Source of the DNA: Macrostomum hystrix
Lineage: Eukaryota; Platyhelminthes; Macrostomidae
Direction: 5' to 3'
Assembly: GCA_950097015.1 (NCBI GenBank)
Contig: CATNEN010000038.1
Span: 18,300,001-18,364,000, forward strand
DNA length: 64,000 nt
Shown: positions 47,501-59,500 of the stretch, one piece after another
Position numbering within the stretch: the stretch's first letter is position 1
Layout of the letters: each line of letters begins with the position of its first letter
The notes under the pieces: generated by a model
Told to the model about the DNA's origin: nothing
Databases searched by the model: none
What the model saw: the letters and a program-made list of their open reading frames with translations, nothing else
Position numbers and translations under genes: made by a program

Positions 47501-50500
47501 AGGAATAGAATGGATTGCTAATCTATCCCATGGATGAAGGAATAGAATGGATTGCTAATCTATCTCAATGGAATAGAATATAATGGAACAAAAAGAAGCG
47601 GCTTTCTAAAGCAGGGACTCAAAATCGGAAATTAGCATCCCGTCAGTGCTCAATAGGATGGGAAGTTTATCAGGTAAAATCCACACAGTGATGCTGCATA
47701 ATTTACAATCGTAGAAACAGCGCTTAGCAAACAGAGAGCAGAATTATTTTCTTAATTTTTTTCCGCCGGTTCCTACATTTTTTCCATTGCTGTGTAGAGT
47801 CCTAGTCACCAGATGTGGCTTACTGGTTGATTGGAACGCAGTGAGGTAGTTAAACACACACACAATGAGAGAGAGAGGAATATACATTCGCATGACGTTA
47901 GCAAAAAAATAGTTAGCGAAAGTGAAACAGACAGACATGAGAATTGAGAGCGGGCGGAAGGGAAGAGTTCGAGTCGCCTTCCTCATAAGTGGGATTTGTT
48001 TCTTTTCCAAACAAACAGGAAAATAATTTTTGGGGACGCGCAAGTATATACGGGTATTTCCCAGCGGGCTGAGGGCATATAGTTGAGCATGAGCCGAGAA
48101 TATTTGAGCTCGTTTTGGTCACTTTAAATGACGATATCTGGAGTAATGACCATTTAAATGACTGTGTGTGGGATAATGACCATTCGAACAAGCACATGTG
48201 GATCTAATGATTTTCCTAAACGATCATATGAGGAGTAATGATCTTGAAAAAAATCTGATATAATGTAATGACGCAGTAAAAAGACATGCAATCACAATCT
48301 GAAACATTTGGTCACTTACCCTTTGCAGCTTCAGATGACCAAATTCGTTTAGCAGTTCGGCCGAGTGCCTGCCCGGACAACTGGCGATGAGAAACACTCT
48401 GCAATGAGGCTGTGACCATGAGAAACACTGTGCAATGAGGCTGTGACCATAAGAAACACTGTGCAATGAGGCTGTGACCATGAGAAACACTCTACAATGA
48501 GGCTGTGATCATGAGAAACACTGTGCAATGAGGCTGTGACCATGAGAAACACTGTGCAATGAGGCTGTGACCATGAGAAACACTCTGCAATGAGGCTGTG
48601 ACCATGAGAAACACTGTGCAATGAGGCTGTGACCATGAGAAACACTGTGCAATGAGGCTGTGACCATGAGAAACACTGTGCAATGAGGCTGTGACCATGA
48701 GAAACACTGTGCAATGAGGCTGTGACCATGAGAAACACTGTGCAATGAGGCTGTGATCATGAGAAACATTGTGCAATGAGGCTGTGACCATGAGAAACAC
48801 TCTGCAATGAGGCTGTGACCATGAGAAACACTGTGCAATGAGGCTGTGACCATGAGAAACACTGTGCAATGAGGCTGTGACCATGAGAAACACTGTGCAA
48901 TGAGGCTGTGATCATGAGAAGCATTGTGCAATGAGGCTGTGACCATGAGAAACACTCTGCAATGAGGCTGTGACCATGAGAAACACTCTGCAATGAGGCT
49001 GTGACCATGAGAAACACTGTGCAATGAGGCTGTGACCATGAGAAACACTGTGCAATGAGGCTGTGACCATGAGAAACACTGTGCAATGAGGCTGTGACCA
49101 TGAGAAACACTCTGCAATGAGGCTGTGACCATGAGAAACACTCTGCAATGAGGCTGTGACCATGAGAAACACTGTGCAATGAGGCTGTGATCATGAGAAA
49201 CACTGTGCAATGAGGCTGTGACCATGAGAAACACTGTGCAATGAGGCTGTAATCATGAGAAACACTGTGCAATGAGGCTGTGACCATAAGAAACACTGTG
49301 CAATGAGGCTGTGACCATGAGAAACACTGTGCAATGAGGCTGTGACCATGAGAAACAGTGTGCAATGAGGCTGTGACCATGAGAAACTCTGTGCAATGAG
49401 GCTGTGACCATGAGAAACACTGTGCAATGAGGCTGTGACCATGAGAAACACTGTGCAATGAGGCTGTGACCATAAGAAACACTGTGCAATGAGGCTGTGA
49501 CCATGAGAAACACTGTGCAATGAGGCTGTGACCATGAGAAACACTGTGCAATGAGGCTGTGACCATGAGAAACACTGTGCAATGAGGCTGTGACCATGAG
49601 AAACACTGTGCAATGAGGATTTCACCTGAGTTCGGAGAAATCATAACCGTCGACAATGTCGGCCCAACGGCCAACTCGCGGATGTCGGTAGCGTCGAAGG
49701 TAGCGACTCAAATCGGCTCGAAATTCCGTTGACGAATCGTTTGACGCTGCACCGGCGGGTTTGAGCAATGGACTCAACCAACCGCTGCAGGTAGGAAAAG
49801 AAAGTATTGTTTAATCATTAATTTAACAGCTTGGTGAACTGTTTTGCTAAAGGATACAAATTATTGCAGTGGTGTCAGAGAACGAACCCCCGACCTTCAA
49901 GTCGTGAGTCTCGACTATAGTTTTCTTGATTTGCGAAGCAGGAAACAAAAGATAAAAATGCTTGAAATTGACCTTGAAAAAAATAATGACTTGGCTCGTT
50001 CGATTCCTGTCCGATTTCCGTACCGAGTCAAACTGAATTAACCCAGTCTAGAGTTTGGCCTACTTGAAGCCTATAAACAATGTCTTACAAGTTCAGAGTG
50101 CCCGATATTAATATTGGTTGCTTTTGTGTCTCGCATTTAAATGAAAATTCTGCCACAGACAGATATACAAATGTAATTAGACTTTAGGATTCATTCCGAA
50201 TGAATTTGACAGCCGAAGAGAAAACTTCATTTCGGATTATAGCTGATTAGCGAAAAAGTAATGCTCATTAAAGGTTGCCAGACAAGCAACGATACAGCTA
50301 ACATTTTACTTTGAAGTCTGTTAGGGGAAAATAGATTGTCTTACGTCACATCCATAGCTTCAGAAATGCTATAGGGTTAATTAGCAACACAGGAGCTCAA
50401 ACAATCTGCGACTCAAACAGCTCATAGAAACTGCTTATTTTGACACATTGTGCCTCGAATCTAAAGAATGCAATTATATAATCGTTAGTCTGCCGTCGAA

Positions 50501-53500
50501 AAAGTATAACAATGCGAGGGAGAGAGTAAAAAGAGTGACTAAAAAAGAGTGACAGAGTGTCTGAGTGACTGAGAGAAAGTGACAGACTGACTTAAAGAGA
50601 GTGACTAATTGACTGAAAGAGAGTGACAGAGTGACAGGAAGGGAGTGACAGAGTGACAGGAAGGGAGTGACAGAGTGACTGAAAGAGAGTGACAGAGTGA
50701 CAAAAGGGAGTGACAGAGTGACAGGAAGGGAGTGACAGAGTGACTGAAAGAGAGTGAGTGAGTGACAGGAAAGGAGTGACAGAGTGACAGGAAAGGAGTG
50801 ACAGAGTGACTGAAAGAGAGTGACAGAGTGACTGAAAGAGAGTGACAGAGTGACTGAAAGAGAGTGACAGAGTGACAGGAAGGGAGTGACAGTGTGAATG
50901 AAAGAGAGTGACAGTGTGAATGAAAGAGAGTGAAAGAGTGACAGGAGGGAGTGACAGAGTGACTGAAAGAGAGTGACAGAGTGACATGAATGGAGTGTGA
51001 GTGTGTAGGGATTGTGTATCTGAGTGAAGGAGCTAGATTGTAAAGCAGAACGGCAAAACAAGAAAGACATATAATTAAATATAATTAGATACTTAAGCAA
51101 GTCACAAAGAACTTAAAAGTAGGAATAAATTACCATTGAGTTTTCTGATGCCAATCACGTTCGATAAGGTTGGCCGTATGGATAACAACACGAAGCCCGT
51201 CAGCGTAGCGAAGTAGCATCATCTTGCTGTGGTGGGCGTCCGGGTGTATAAAAGAGCTTGCAGATCTTCCACCCAACTCGTTAAATTTTCCCCAGTCAAT
51301 CTGAATCTTACCATAGACAATCTGAATCTTACAATTGACAATCTGAATCTTACAATTGACAATCTGAATCTTACCATTGACAATCTGAATCTTACCATAG
51401 ACAATCTGAATCTTACCATAGACAATCTGAATCTTACCATAGACAATCTGAATCTTACCATAGACAATCTGAATCTTACCATAGACAATCTAAGTCTTAC
51501 CATAGACAATCTGAATCTTACCATAGACAGTCTGAATCTTCCCATAGTCAATCAGAATCTTACCATAGACAGTCTGAATTTTCCCTTAGTCAATTAAATC
51601 GCAGATTATACAATCAATAGTTCCTCAAGCCAATGAAATATTTTCATAATCTACCAAATATTTCCCCAATCTACCGAATCACTCTCAAGTCCACCAAATC
51701 TTCCCCGTTCCTACCTGTGATGCGTCCCGTAGGGCATGTCCAGGCGTGCCTGCACCAGGTTCACCTGCTCGTATCGCATTGCTTCGACGTCCAGGTCAGC
51801 CTTCGAAGCGCCCTGGTTGCCGTGCACCAGGGTGATTGGCGCCGAGCTGGGTGAGGAAAATTATTATTTATTTATTTATATACATTCGCTATAAGCTAGA
51901 AGGCACTGATGAAAGAGTTCATGAGAACTGGTGACAGAGGGCATGAGAACTGGTGACAGAGGGCATGAGAACTGGTGACAGAGGGCATGAGAACTGGTGA
52001 CAGAGGACATGAGAACTGGTGACAGAGGGCATGAGAACTGGTGACAGAGGGCATGAGAACTGGTGACAGAGGGCATGAGAACTGGTGACAGAGGGCATGA
52101 GAACTGGTGACAGAGGGCATGAGAACTGGTGACAGAGGACATGAGAACTGGTGACAGAGGGCATGAGAACTGGTGACAGAGGGCATGAGAACTGGTGACA
52201 GAGGGCATGAGAACTGGTGACAGAGGGCATGAGAACTGGTGACAGAGGGCATGAGAACTGGTGACAGAGGGCATGAGAACTGGTGACAGAGGGCATGAGA
52301 ACTGGTGACAGAGGGCATGAGAACTGGTGACAGAGGGCATGAGAACTGGTGACAGAGGACATGAGAACTGGTGACAGAGGACATGAGAACTGGTGACAGA
52401 GGGCATGAGAACTGGTAACAGAGGACATGAGAACTGGTGACAGAGTTCATGAGAACTGGTGATCGATAGAGGGCATGAGAACTGGTAACAGAGGACATGA
52501 GAACTGGTGACAGAGTTCATGAGAACTGGTGATCGATAGAGGGCATGAGAACTGGTGACAGATTACATGAGAACTGGTGACAGATTACATGAGAACTGGT
52601 GACAGAGGGCATGAGAACTGGTGACAGAGGACTTGAGAACTGGTGACAGAGGACATGAGAACTGGTGACAGAGGACTTGAGAACTGGTGACAGAGGACAT
52701 GAGAACTGGTGACAGAGGACTTGAGATCACGTTACTGTACATCATGCGCTAAGTACAATATCAGCTTTTTAATAATAATAGACTAAATCTGGTGCTTGCT
52801 AGACCATAGGAGGGAAAAGTGACAAAAGGTAAGTAAATTAGAAGTGCTTTTTAATTATCATTCCATCAAGCGCATTCTCTATATTCATCAACGCTCTGTA
52901 AGCCTGCTCAGAAAGCTATAGTTTGAGAACATCTCTTGCAAGCAGATAAGGTTTTGATACGTCTTCTGTACCCTAAAAATGATTTCAGGCGAGCATCGTA
53001 AGAACGCTTCGAAGCAAATCATTTGGAAAAAAACCCTAGAAGACAAGGGAGAGACAGAGACAGGGACTATTTGAATAATTTTTTCTCCTCTTTCTAAGGT
53101 CTGGAAATTTTTTTTAAACCCAAGAGAGTCTCAAACAGCGGCTTTGGCACGTTCAAAGTGTTTGCAGAGTTTGCAGGTCTATCAGCTTTGGGTAGATTGG
53201 GTAGAAAATAAATTGTTTCTACAGCTGAATGTGAATGGCACTTTAATCTCAGGGACTGTGGACGCTCGCGACGGTAACGCACTTACCTAAACTATATGTA
53301 CTGCGAGGATCTTCGGCCTTCGATAAAATGTTCTTCATAGTGTCCAGGGTCTACGACTTATTTTAAAGCCGATTAAACTAAACGATGTACCACCTAGTAA
53401 ATCGGACATTAGGAAGATTAGGAGCCACTACGTACCTTTTCCTTGAACAAAGAAGACGAAGAACACAGAAGGACGGGCAGATGAATTAAGAAAAAAGAAG

Positions 53501-56500
53501 ATTAAGCTAAAGTGGCAAGGGCCTAAACGGGAGGGTACAGGATAGGGCAAGGACCTGCAAACTTCGGTCCGGCTCGGAGCTAAAATTGAAACCAAGCCAA
53601 CCTCCATATCATGTCTCATCTCTCTTTTGTCCCATCTCCCCCGTGTCTCATCTCTCTCACGTGTCTCATCTTTCCTGTGTCTCATCTCTCTCGTATCTCA
53701 TCTTTCCTGTGTCCCATCTCCCCCGTGTCTCATCTCTCTCACGTGTCTCATCTTTCCTGTGTCTCATCTCTCTCGTATCTCATCTTTCCTGTGTCCCATC
53801 TCCACCGTGTCTCATCTCTCTCACGTGTCTCATCTTTCCTGTGTCTCATCTCTCTCGTATCTCATCTTTCCTGTGTCTCATCTCTCTCTTGTCCCATCTC
53901 TCCCGTGTCTCATCTTTCCTGTGTCTCATCTCTCTCTTGTCCCATCTCCCCCGTGTCTCATCTCTCTCTTGTCCCATCTCGCCCGTGTCTCATCTCTCCG
54001 TATCTCATCTCTCGATTGTCTCAATTCTCGATTGTCCCATCTCCCCCGTATCTCATCTCTCTCTTGTCCCATCCCTCCGTATCTCATCTCTGCCGTGTCT
54101 TGTCTCTCCCCCATGTCTCATCTCTTCCATGTCTCATCTCCCCCGTGTCTCATCTCTACCGTATCTCATCTCTCCCGTATCTCATCTCTCCCGTGTCTCA
54201 TCTCTCCCCGTGTCTCATCTCTCCCCGTGTCTCATCTCTCCGTATCTCATCTCTCGATTGTCCCATCTCCCCCGTATCTCATCTCTCTCTTGTCCCATCC
54301 CTCCGTATCTCATCTCTGCCGTATCTTGTCTCTCCCCCATGCCTCATCTCTTCCATGTCTCATCTCTACCGTATCTCATCTCTACCGTATCTCATCTCTC
54401 CCGTATCTATCTCTCCCCGTGTCTCATCTCTCCCCGTGTCTCATCTCTCCCCGTGTCTCATCTCTCCCGTATCTCATCTCTCCCGTATCTCATCTCTCCC
54501 GTATCTCATCGCTCCCGTATCTCATCGCTCCCTATCTCATCTCTCCCGTATCTCATCGCTCCCGTATCTCATCGCTCCCGTATCTCATCTCTCCCGTATC
54601 TCATCTCTCCGTATCTCATCTCTCCCGTATCTCATCTCTCCGTATCTCATCTCTCGATTGTCTCAATTCTCGATTGTCCCATCTCCCCCGTATCTCATCT
54701 CTCTCTTGTCCCATCCCTCCGTATCTCATCTCTGCCGTGTCTTGTCTCTCCCCCATGTCTCATCTCTTCCATGTCTCATCTCCCCCGTGTCTCATCTCTA
54801 CCGTATCTCATCTCTCCCGTATCTCATCTCTCCCGTGTCTCATCTCTCCCGTATCTCATCTCTCCCGTATCTCATCTCTCCCGTATCTCATCGCTCCCGT
54901 ATCTCATCGCTCCCTATCTCATCTCTCCCGTATCTCATCGCTCCCGTATCTCATCGCTCCCGTATCTCATCTCTCCCGTATCTCATCGCTCCCGTATCTC
55001 ATCGCTCCCGTATCTCAGCTCCCCCTATCTTATCTCTCTCTGTCTAATTCCTCCCCTGTCTCATCTCTCCGTAAGTTATTGCTATTACCAACCTGTAACT
55101 TTCTCCTCTCGTCTAATTTAAAGACACAATGAAACACATCTTTGATTTGAGATGTCTACAAGTTTAACAGAGTCTCTGTTGTTGACTGCGCACTGCGTAC
55201 AGCTATGAGCTAAGGGTCTTGCAAATGCCGAAGGCCTTACAAGCGTTGGCTCCAACAAACTTTCGTAAGCAAGAATAAGGAGCGGGGAAAGTCTAGACCA
55301 AGGCATTGCACACAGAGTCAATCAGTAAAATCCACTCTTCTGTGGGGATTAAATCCTACTTGACAAAAGGCTCAATCAATGCGGCGGAGATCGACCAGGA
55401 AATCAAAGGTTACACGCCTGGGCAACGCTCTGTACAGTACATTCTTGGAATCCATTTTGCTCAATTTGGTACGAGACACAGACTGCAGGACAGAAATAGA
55501 GAGAAAGAGAGAGAACGCCTCAATCCCCAAAGGTACAGGCGCAGTGACGCAAGCCACACAGAGAGAATAATTTAAATTCAAGCTGCCGATATTTCGAATT
55601 CGTTTGATTTCATTTTTCAGTGCCACAGGAGAGAGACAGAGAGACTATGGAGACTGGGAGGATTGAAGAGAAAATGAAAGGAGTTTTTTTGCTCGAAAAA
55701 ATCTGGACTACGGCACGTTAATAAAGCGCCACTTTTTTTAACTCTGATAGTCGGCTAAGTCGGCGAAGTCTCGTAATTTCTCATTAAAAATAGTCACTAA
55801 TAAAATTCACCAGCCCCAGCACAGCAGCCGCTATATAATAATATAATAGATAATAATAATAATATAATAATACTCACCGGGACTCTTTCGGATACTGTCC
55901 GACTAACCAGTCGATTTCGAACATGTAATTAAACTGAAAAAACATCCAATTGCTTTTACCTATAGTTTAAATGCGATTAGTAGATAACGGGTCACAAAAA
56001 ACCCTCTCACCTGAATGGACTCTAATAGCTTTCCAGGATGATTCGAAATTATATCTGGGAATAAAAAAACAAAAAATAGACATAAAAATCCTAGCGTACT
56101 ACTGATAAGTAGGCAAGAAAGAATATGAAAGTACTTTTGTAGAAATTATACCTCTGAGATTATAGGCGGTGAATCTTCCAGAAGACATGTCCTCAGAAAT
56201 TCCAGAAACCTTTGTCAGGTAGAGTCCAAAATCTATTTTTGAGTTGTGCTGCCGCTGCCGCTGCTGCTGCTGTATGCCTACGAAAATTTAGTTAACCATC
56301 ATTCGAAACGTACGTGTAAGACGCACATTTTTTGCACTAGTACTCAAAGAAATCTCACCCTGTTTGATACTTTTCTTCAAAGTCTCACCCTGTTTGATAC
56401 TGTTCTTCAAAGTCTCACCCTGTTTGATACTGTTCTTCAAAGTCTCACCCTGTCTGATACTTTTCTTCAAAGTCTCACCCTGTTTGATACTGTTCTTCAA

Positions 56501-59500
56501 AGTCTCACCCTGTCTGATACTTTTCTTCAAAGTCTCACCCTGTTTGATACTGTTCTTCAAAGTCTCACCCTGTTTGATACTGTTCTTCAAAGTCTCACCC
56601 TGTTTGATACTGTTCTTCAAAGTCTCACCCTGTCTGATACTTTTCTTCAAAGTCTCACCCTGTTTGATACTGTTCTTCAAAATCTCACCCTGTTTGATAC
56701 TGTTCTTCAAAATCTCACCCTGTTTGATACTGTTCTTCAAAATCTCACCCTGTTTGATACTGTTCTTCAAAATCTCACCCTGTTTGATACTGTTCTTCAA
56801 AATCTCACCCTGTTTGATACTGTTCTTCAAAGTCTCACCCTGTTTGATACTGTTCTTCAAAGTCTCACCCTGTTTGATACTGTTCTTCAAAGTCTCACCC
56901 TGTCTGATACTGTTCTTCAAAGTCTCACCCTGTTTGATACTGTTCTTCAAAATCTCACCCTGTTTGATACTGTTCTTCAAAGTCTCACCCTGTTTGATAC
57001 TGTTCTTCAAAGTCTCACCCTGTTTGATACTGTTCTTCAAAGTCTCACCCTGTCTGATACTTTTCTTCAAAATCTCACCCTGTTTGATACTGTTCTTCAA
57101 AGTCTCACCCTGTTTGATACTGTTCTTCAAAGTCTCACCCTGTTTGATACTGTTCTTCAAAGTCTCACCCTGTTTGATACTGTTCTTCAAAGTCTCACCC
57201 TGTTTGATACTGTTCTTCAAAGTCTCACCCTGTTTGATACTGTTCTTCAAAGTCTCACCCTGTCTGATACTTTTCTTCAAAGTCTCACCCTGTTTGATAC
57301 TGTTCTTCAAAATCTCACCCTGTTTGATACTGTTCTTCAAAATCTCACCCTGTTTGATACTTTTCTTCAAAATCTCACCCTGTTTGATACTGTTCTTCAA
57401 AGTCTCACCCTGTTTGATACTGTTCTTCAAAATCTCACCCTGTTTGATACCTTTCTTCAAAATCTCACCCTGTTTGATACTGTTCTTCAAAATCTCACCC
57501 TGTTTGATACTGTTCTTCAAAATCTCACCCTGTTTGATACTGTTCTTCAAAATCTCACCCTGTTTGATACTGTTCTTCAAAGTCTCACCCTGTTTGATAC
57601 TGTTCTTCAAAGTCTCACCCTGTCTGATACTTTTCTTCAAAGTCTCACCCTGTTTGATACTGTTCTTCAAAGTCTCACCCTGTCTGATACTGTTCTTCAA
57701 AGTCTCACCCTGTTTGATACTGATCTTCAAAGTCTCACCCTGTCTGATACTTTTCTTCAAAGTCTCACCCTGTTTGATACTGTTCTTCAAAGTCTCACCC
57801 TGTCTGATACTTTTCTTCAAAGTCTCACCCAGTTTGATACTGTTCTTCAAAGTCTCACCCTGTCTGATACTTTTCTTCAAAGTCTCACCCTGTTTGATAC
57901 TGTTCTTCAAAATCTCACCCTGTTTGATACTGTTCTTCAAAATCTCACCCTGTTTGATACTGTTCTTCAAAATCTCACCCTGTTTGATACTGTTCTTCAA
58001 AATCTCACCCTGTTTGATACTGTTCTTCAAAATCTCACCCTGTTTGATACTGTTCTTCAAAGTCTCACCCTGTCTGATACTTTTCTTCAAAGTCTCACCC
58101 TGTTTGATACTGTTCTTCAAAGTCTCACCCTGTTTGATACTGTTCTTCAAAGTCTCACCCTGTTTGATACTGTTCTTCAAAGTCTCACCCTGTTTGATAC
58201 TGTTCTTCAAAGTCTCACCCTGTTTGATACTGTTCTTCAAAGTCTCACCCTGTCTGATACTTTTCTTCAAAATCTCACCCTGTTTGATACCTTTCTTCAA
58301 AATCTCACCCTGTTTGATACCTTTCTTCAAAATCTCACCCTGTTTGATACTGTTCTTCAAAATCTCACCCTGTTTGATACTGTTCTTCAAAGTCTCACCC
58401 TGTTTGATACTGTTCTTCAAAGTCTCACCCTGTTTGATACTGTTCTTCAAAGTCTCACCCTGTTTGATACTGTTCTTCAAAGTCTCACCCTGTTTGATAC
58501 TGTTCTTCAAAGTCTCACCCTGTTTGATACTGTTCTTCAAAGTCTCACCCTGTTTGATACTGTTCTTCAAAGTCTCACCCTGTTTGATACTTTTCTTCAA
58601 AATCTCACTCTGTTTGATACCTTTCTTCAAAGTCTCACCCTGTTTGATACTGTTCTTCAAAGTCTCACCCTGTTTGATACTGTTCTTCAAAATCTCACCC
58701 TGTTTGATACTTTTCTTCAAAATCTCACTCTGTTTGATACTGTTCTTCAAAGTCTCACCCTGTTTGATACTGTTCTTCAAAGTCTCACCCTGTTTGATAC
58801 TGTTCTTCAAAGTCTCACCCTGTTTGATACTGTTCTTCAAAGTCTCACCCTGTTTGATACTGTTCTTCAAAATCTCACCCTGTTTGATACTTTTCTTCAA
58901 AATCTCACTCTGTTTGATACTGTTCTTCAAAGTCTCACCCTGTTTGATACTGTTCTTCAAAGTCTCACCCTGTTTGATACTGTTCTTCAAAGTCTCACCC
59001 TGTTTGATACTGTTCTTCAAAATCTTACCCTGTTTGATACTGTTCTTCAAAATCTCACCCTGTTTGATACTTTTTTTTCAAAATCTCATCCTGTTTGATA
59101 CTTTTCTTCAAAATCTCACCCTGTTTGATACTTTTCTTCAAAATCTCACCCTGTTTGATACTTTTCTTCAAAATCTCATCCTGTTTGATACTTTTCTTCA
59201 AAATCTCACCCTGTTTGATACTGTTCTTCAAAATCTCACCCTGTTTGATACTGTTCTTCAAAATCTCACCCTGTTTGATACTGTTCTTCAAAGTCTCACC
59301 CTGTTTGATACTGTTCTTCAAAATCTCACCCTGTTTGATACTGTTCTTCAAAATCTCACCCTGTTTGATACTTTTTTTTCAAAATCTCATCCTGTTTGAT
59401 ACTTTTCTTCAAAATCTCACCCTGTTTGATACTTTTCTTCAAAATCTCACCCTGTTTGATACTTTTCTTCAAAATCTCATCCTGTTTGATACTTTTCTTC

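Noticed and set aside
48224-49674. Minus-strand frames such as a 305-codon [20 protein letters not shown] repeat
   Set aside because: A 31-bp period read in shifting frame; intron 7 of TDP1. Only 48320-48398 is coding.
53586-55132. Three overlapping plus-strand frames of about 480-510 codons
   Set aside because: They come from the 16-bp repeat in TDP1 intron 4, read in three frames with the same kind of low-complexity output.
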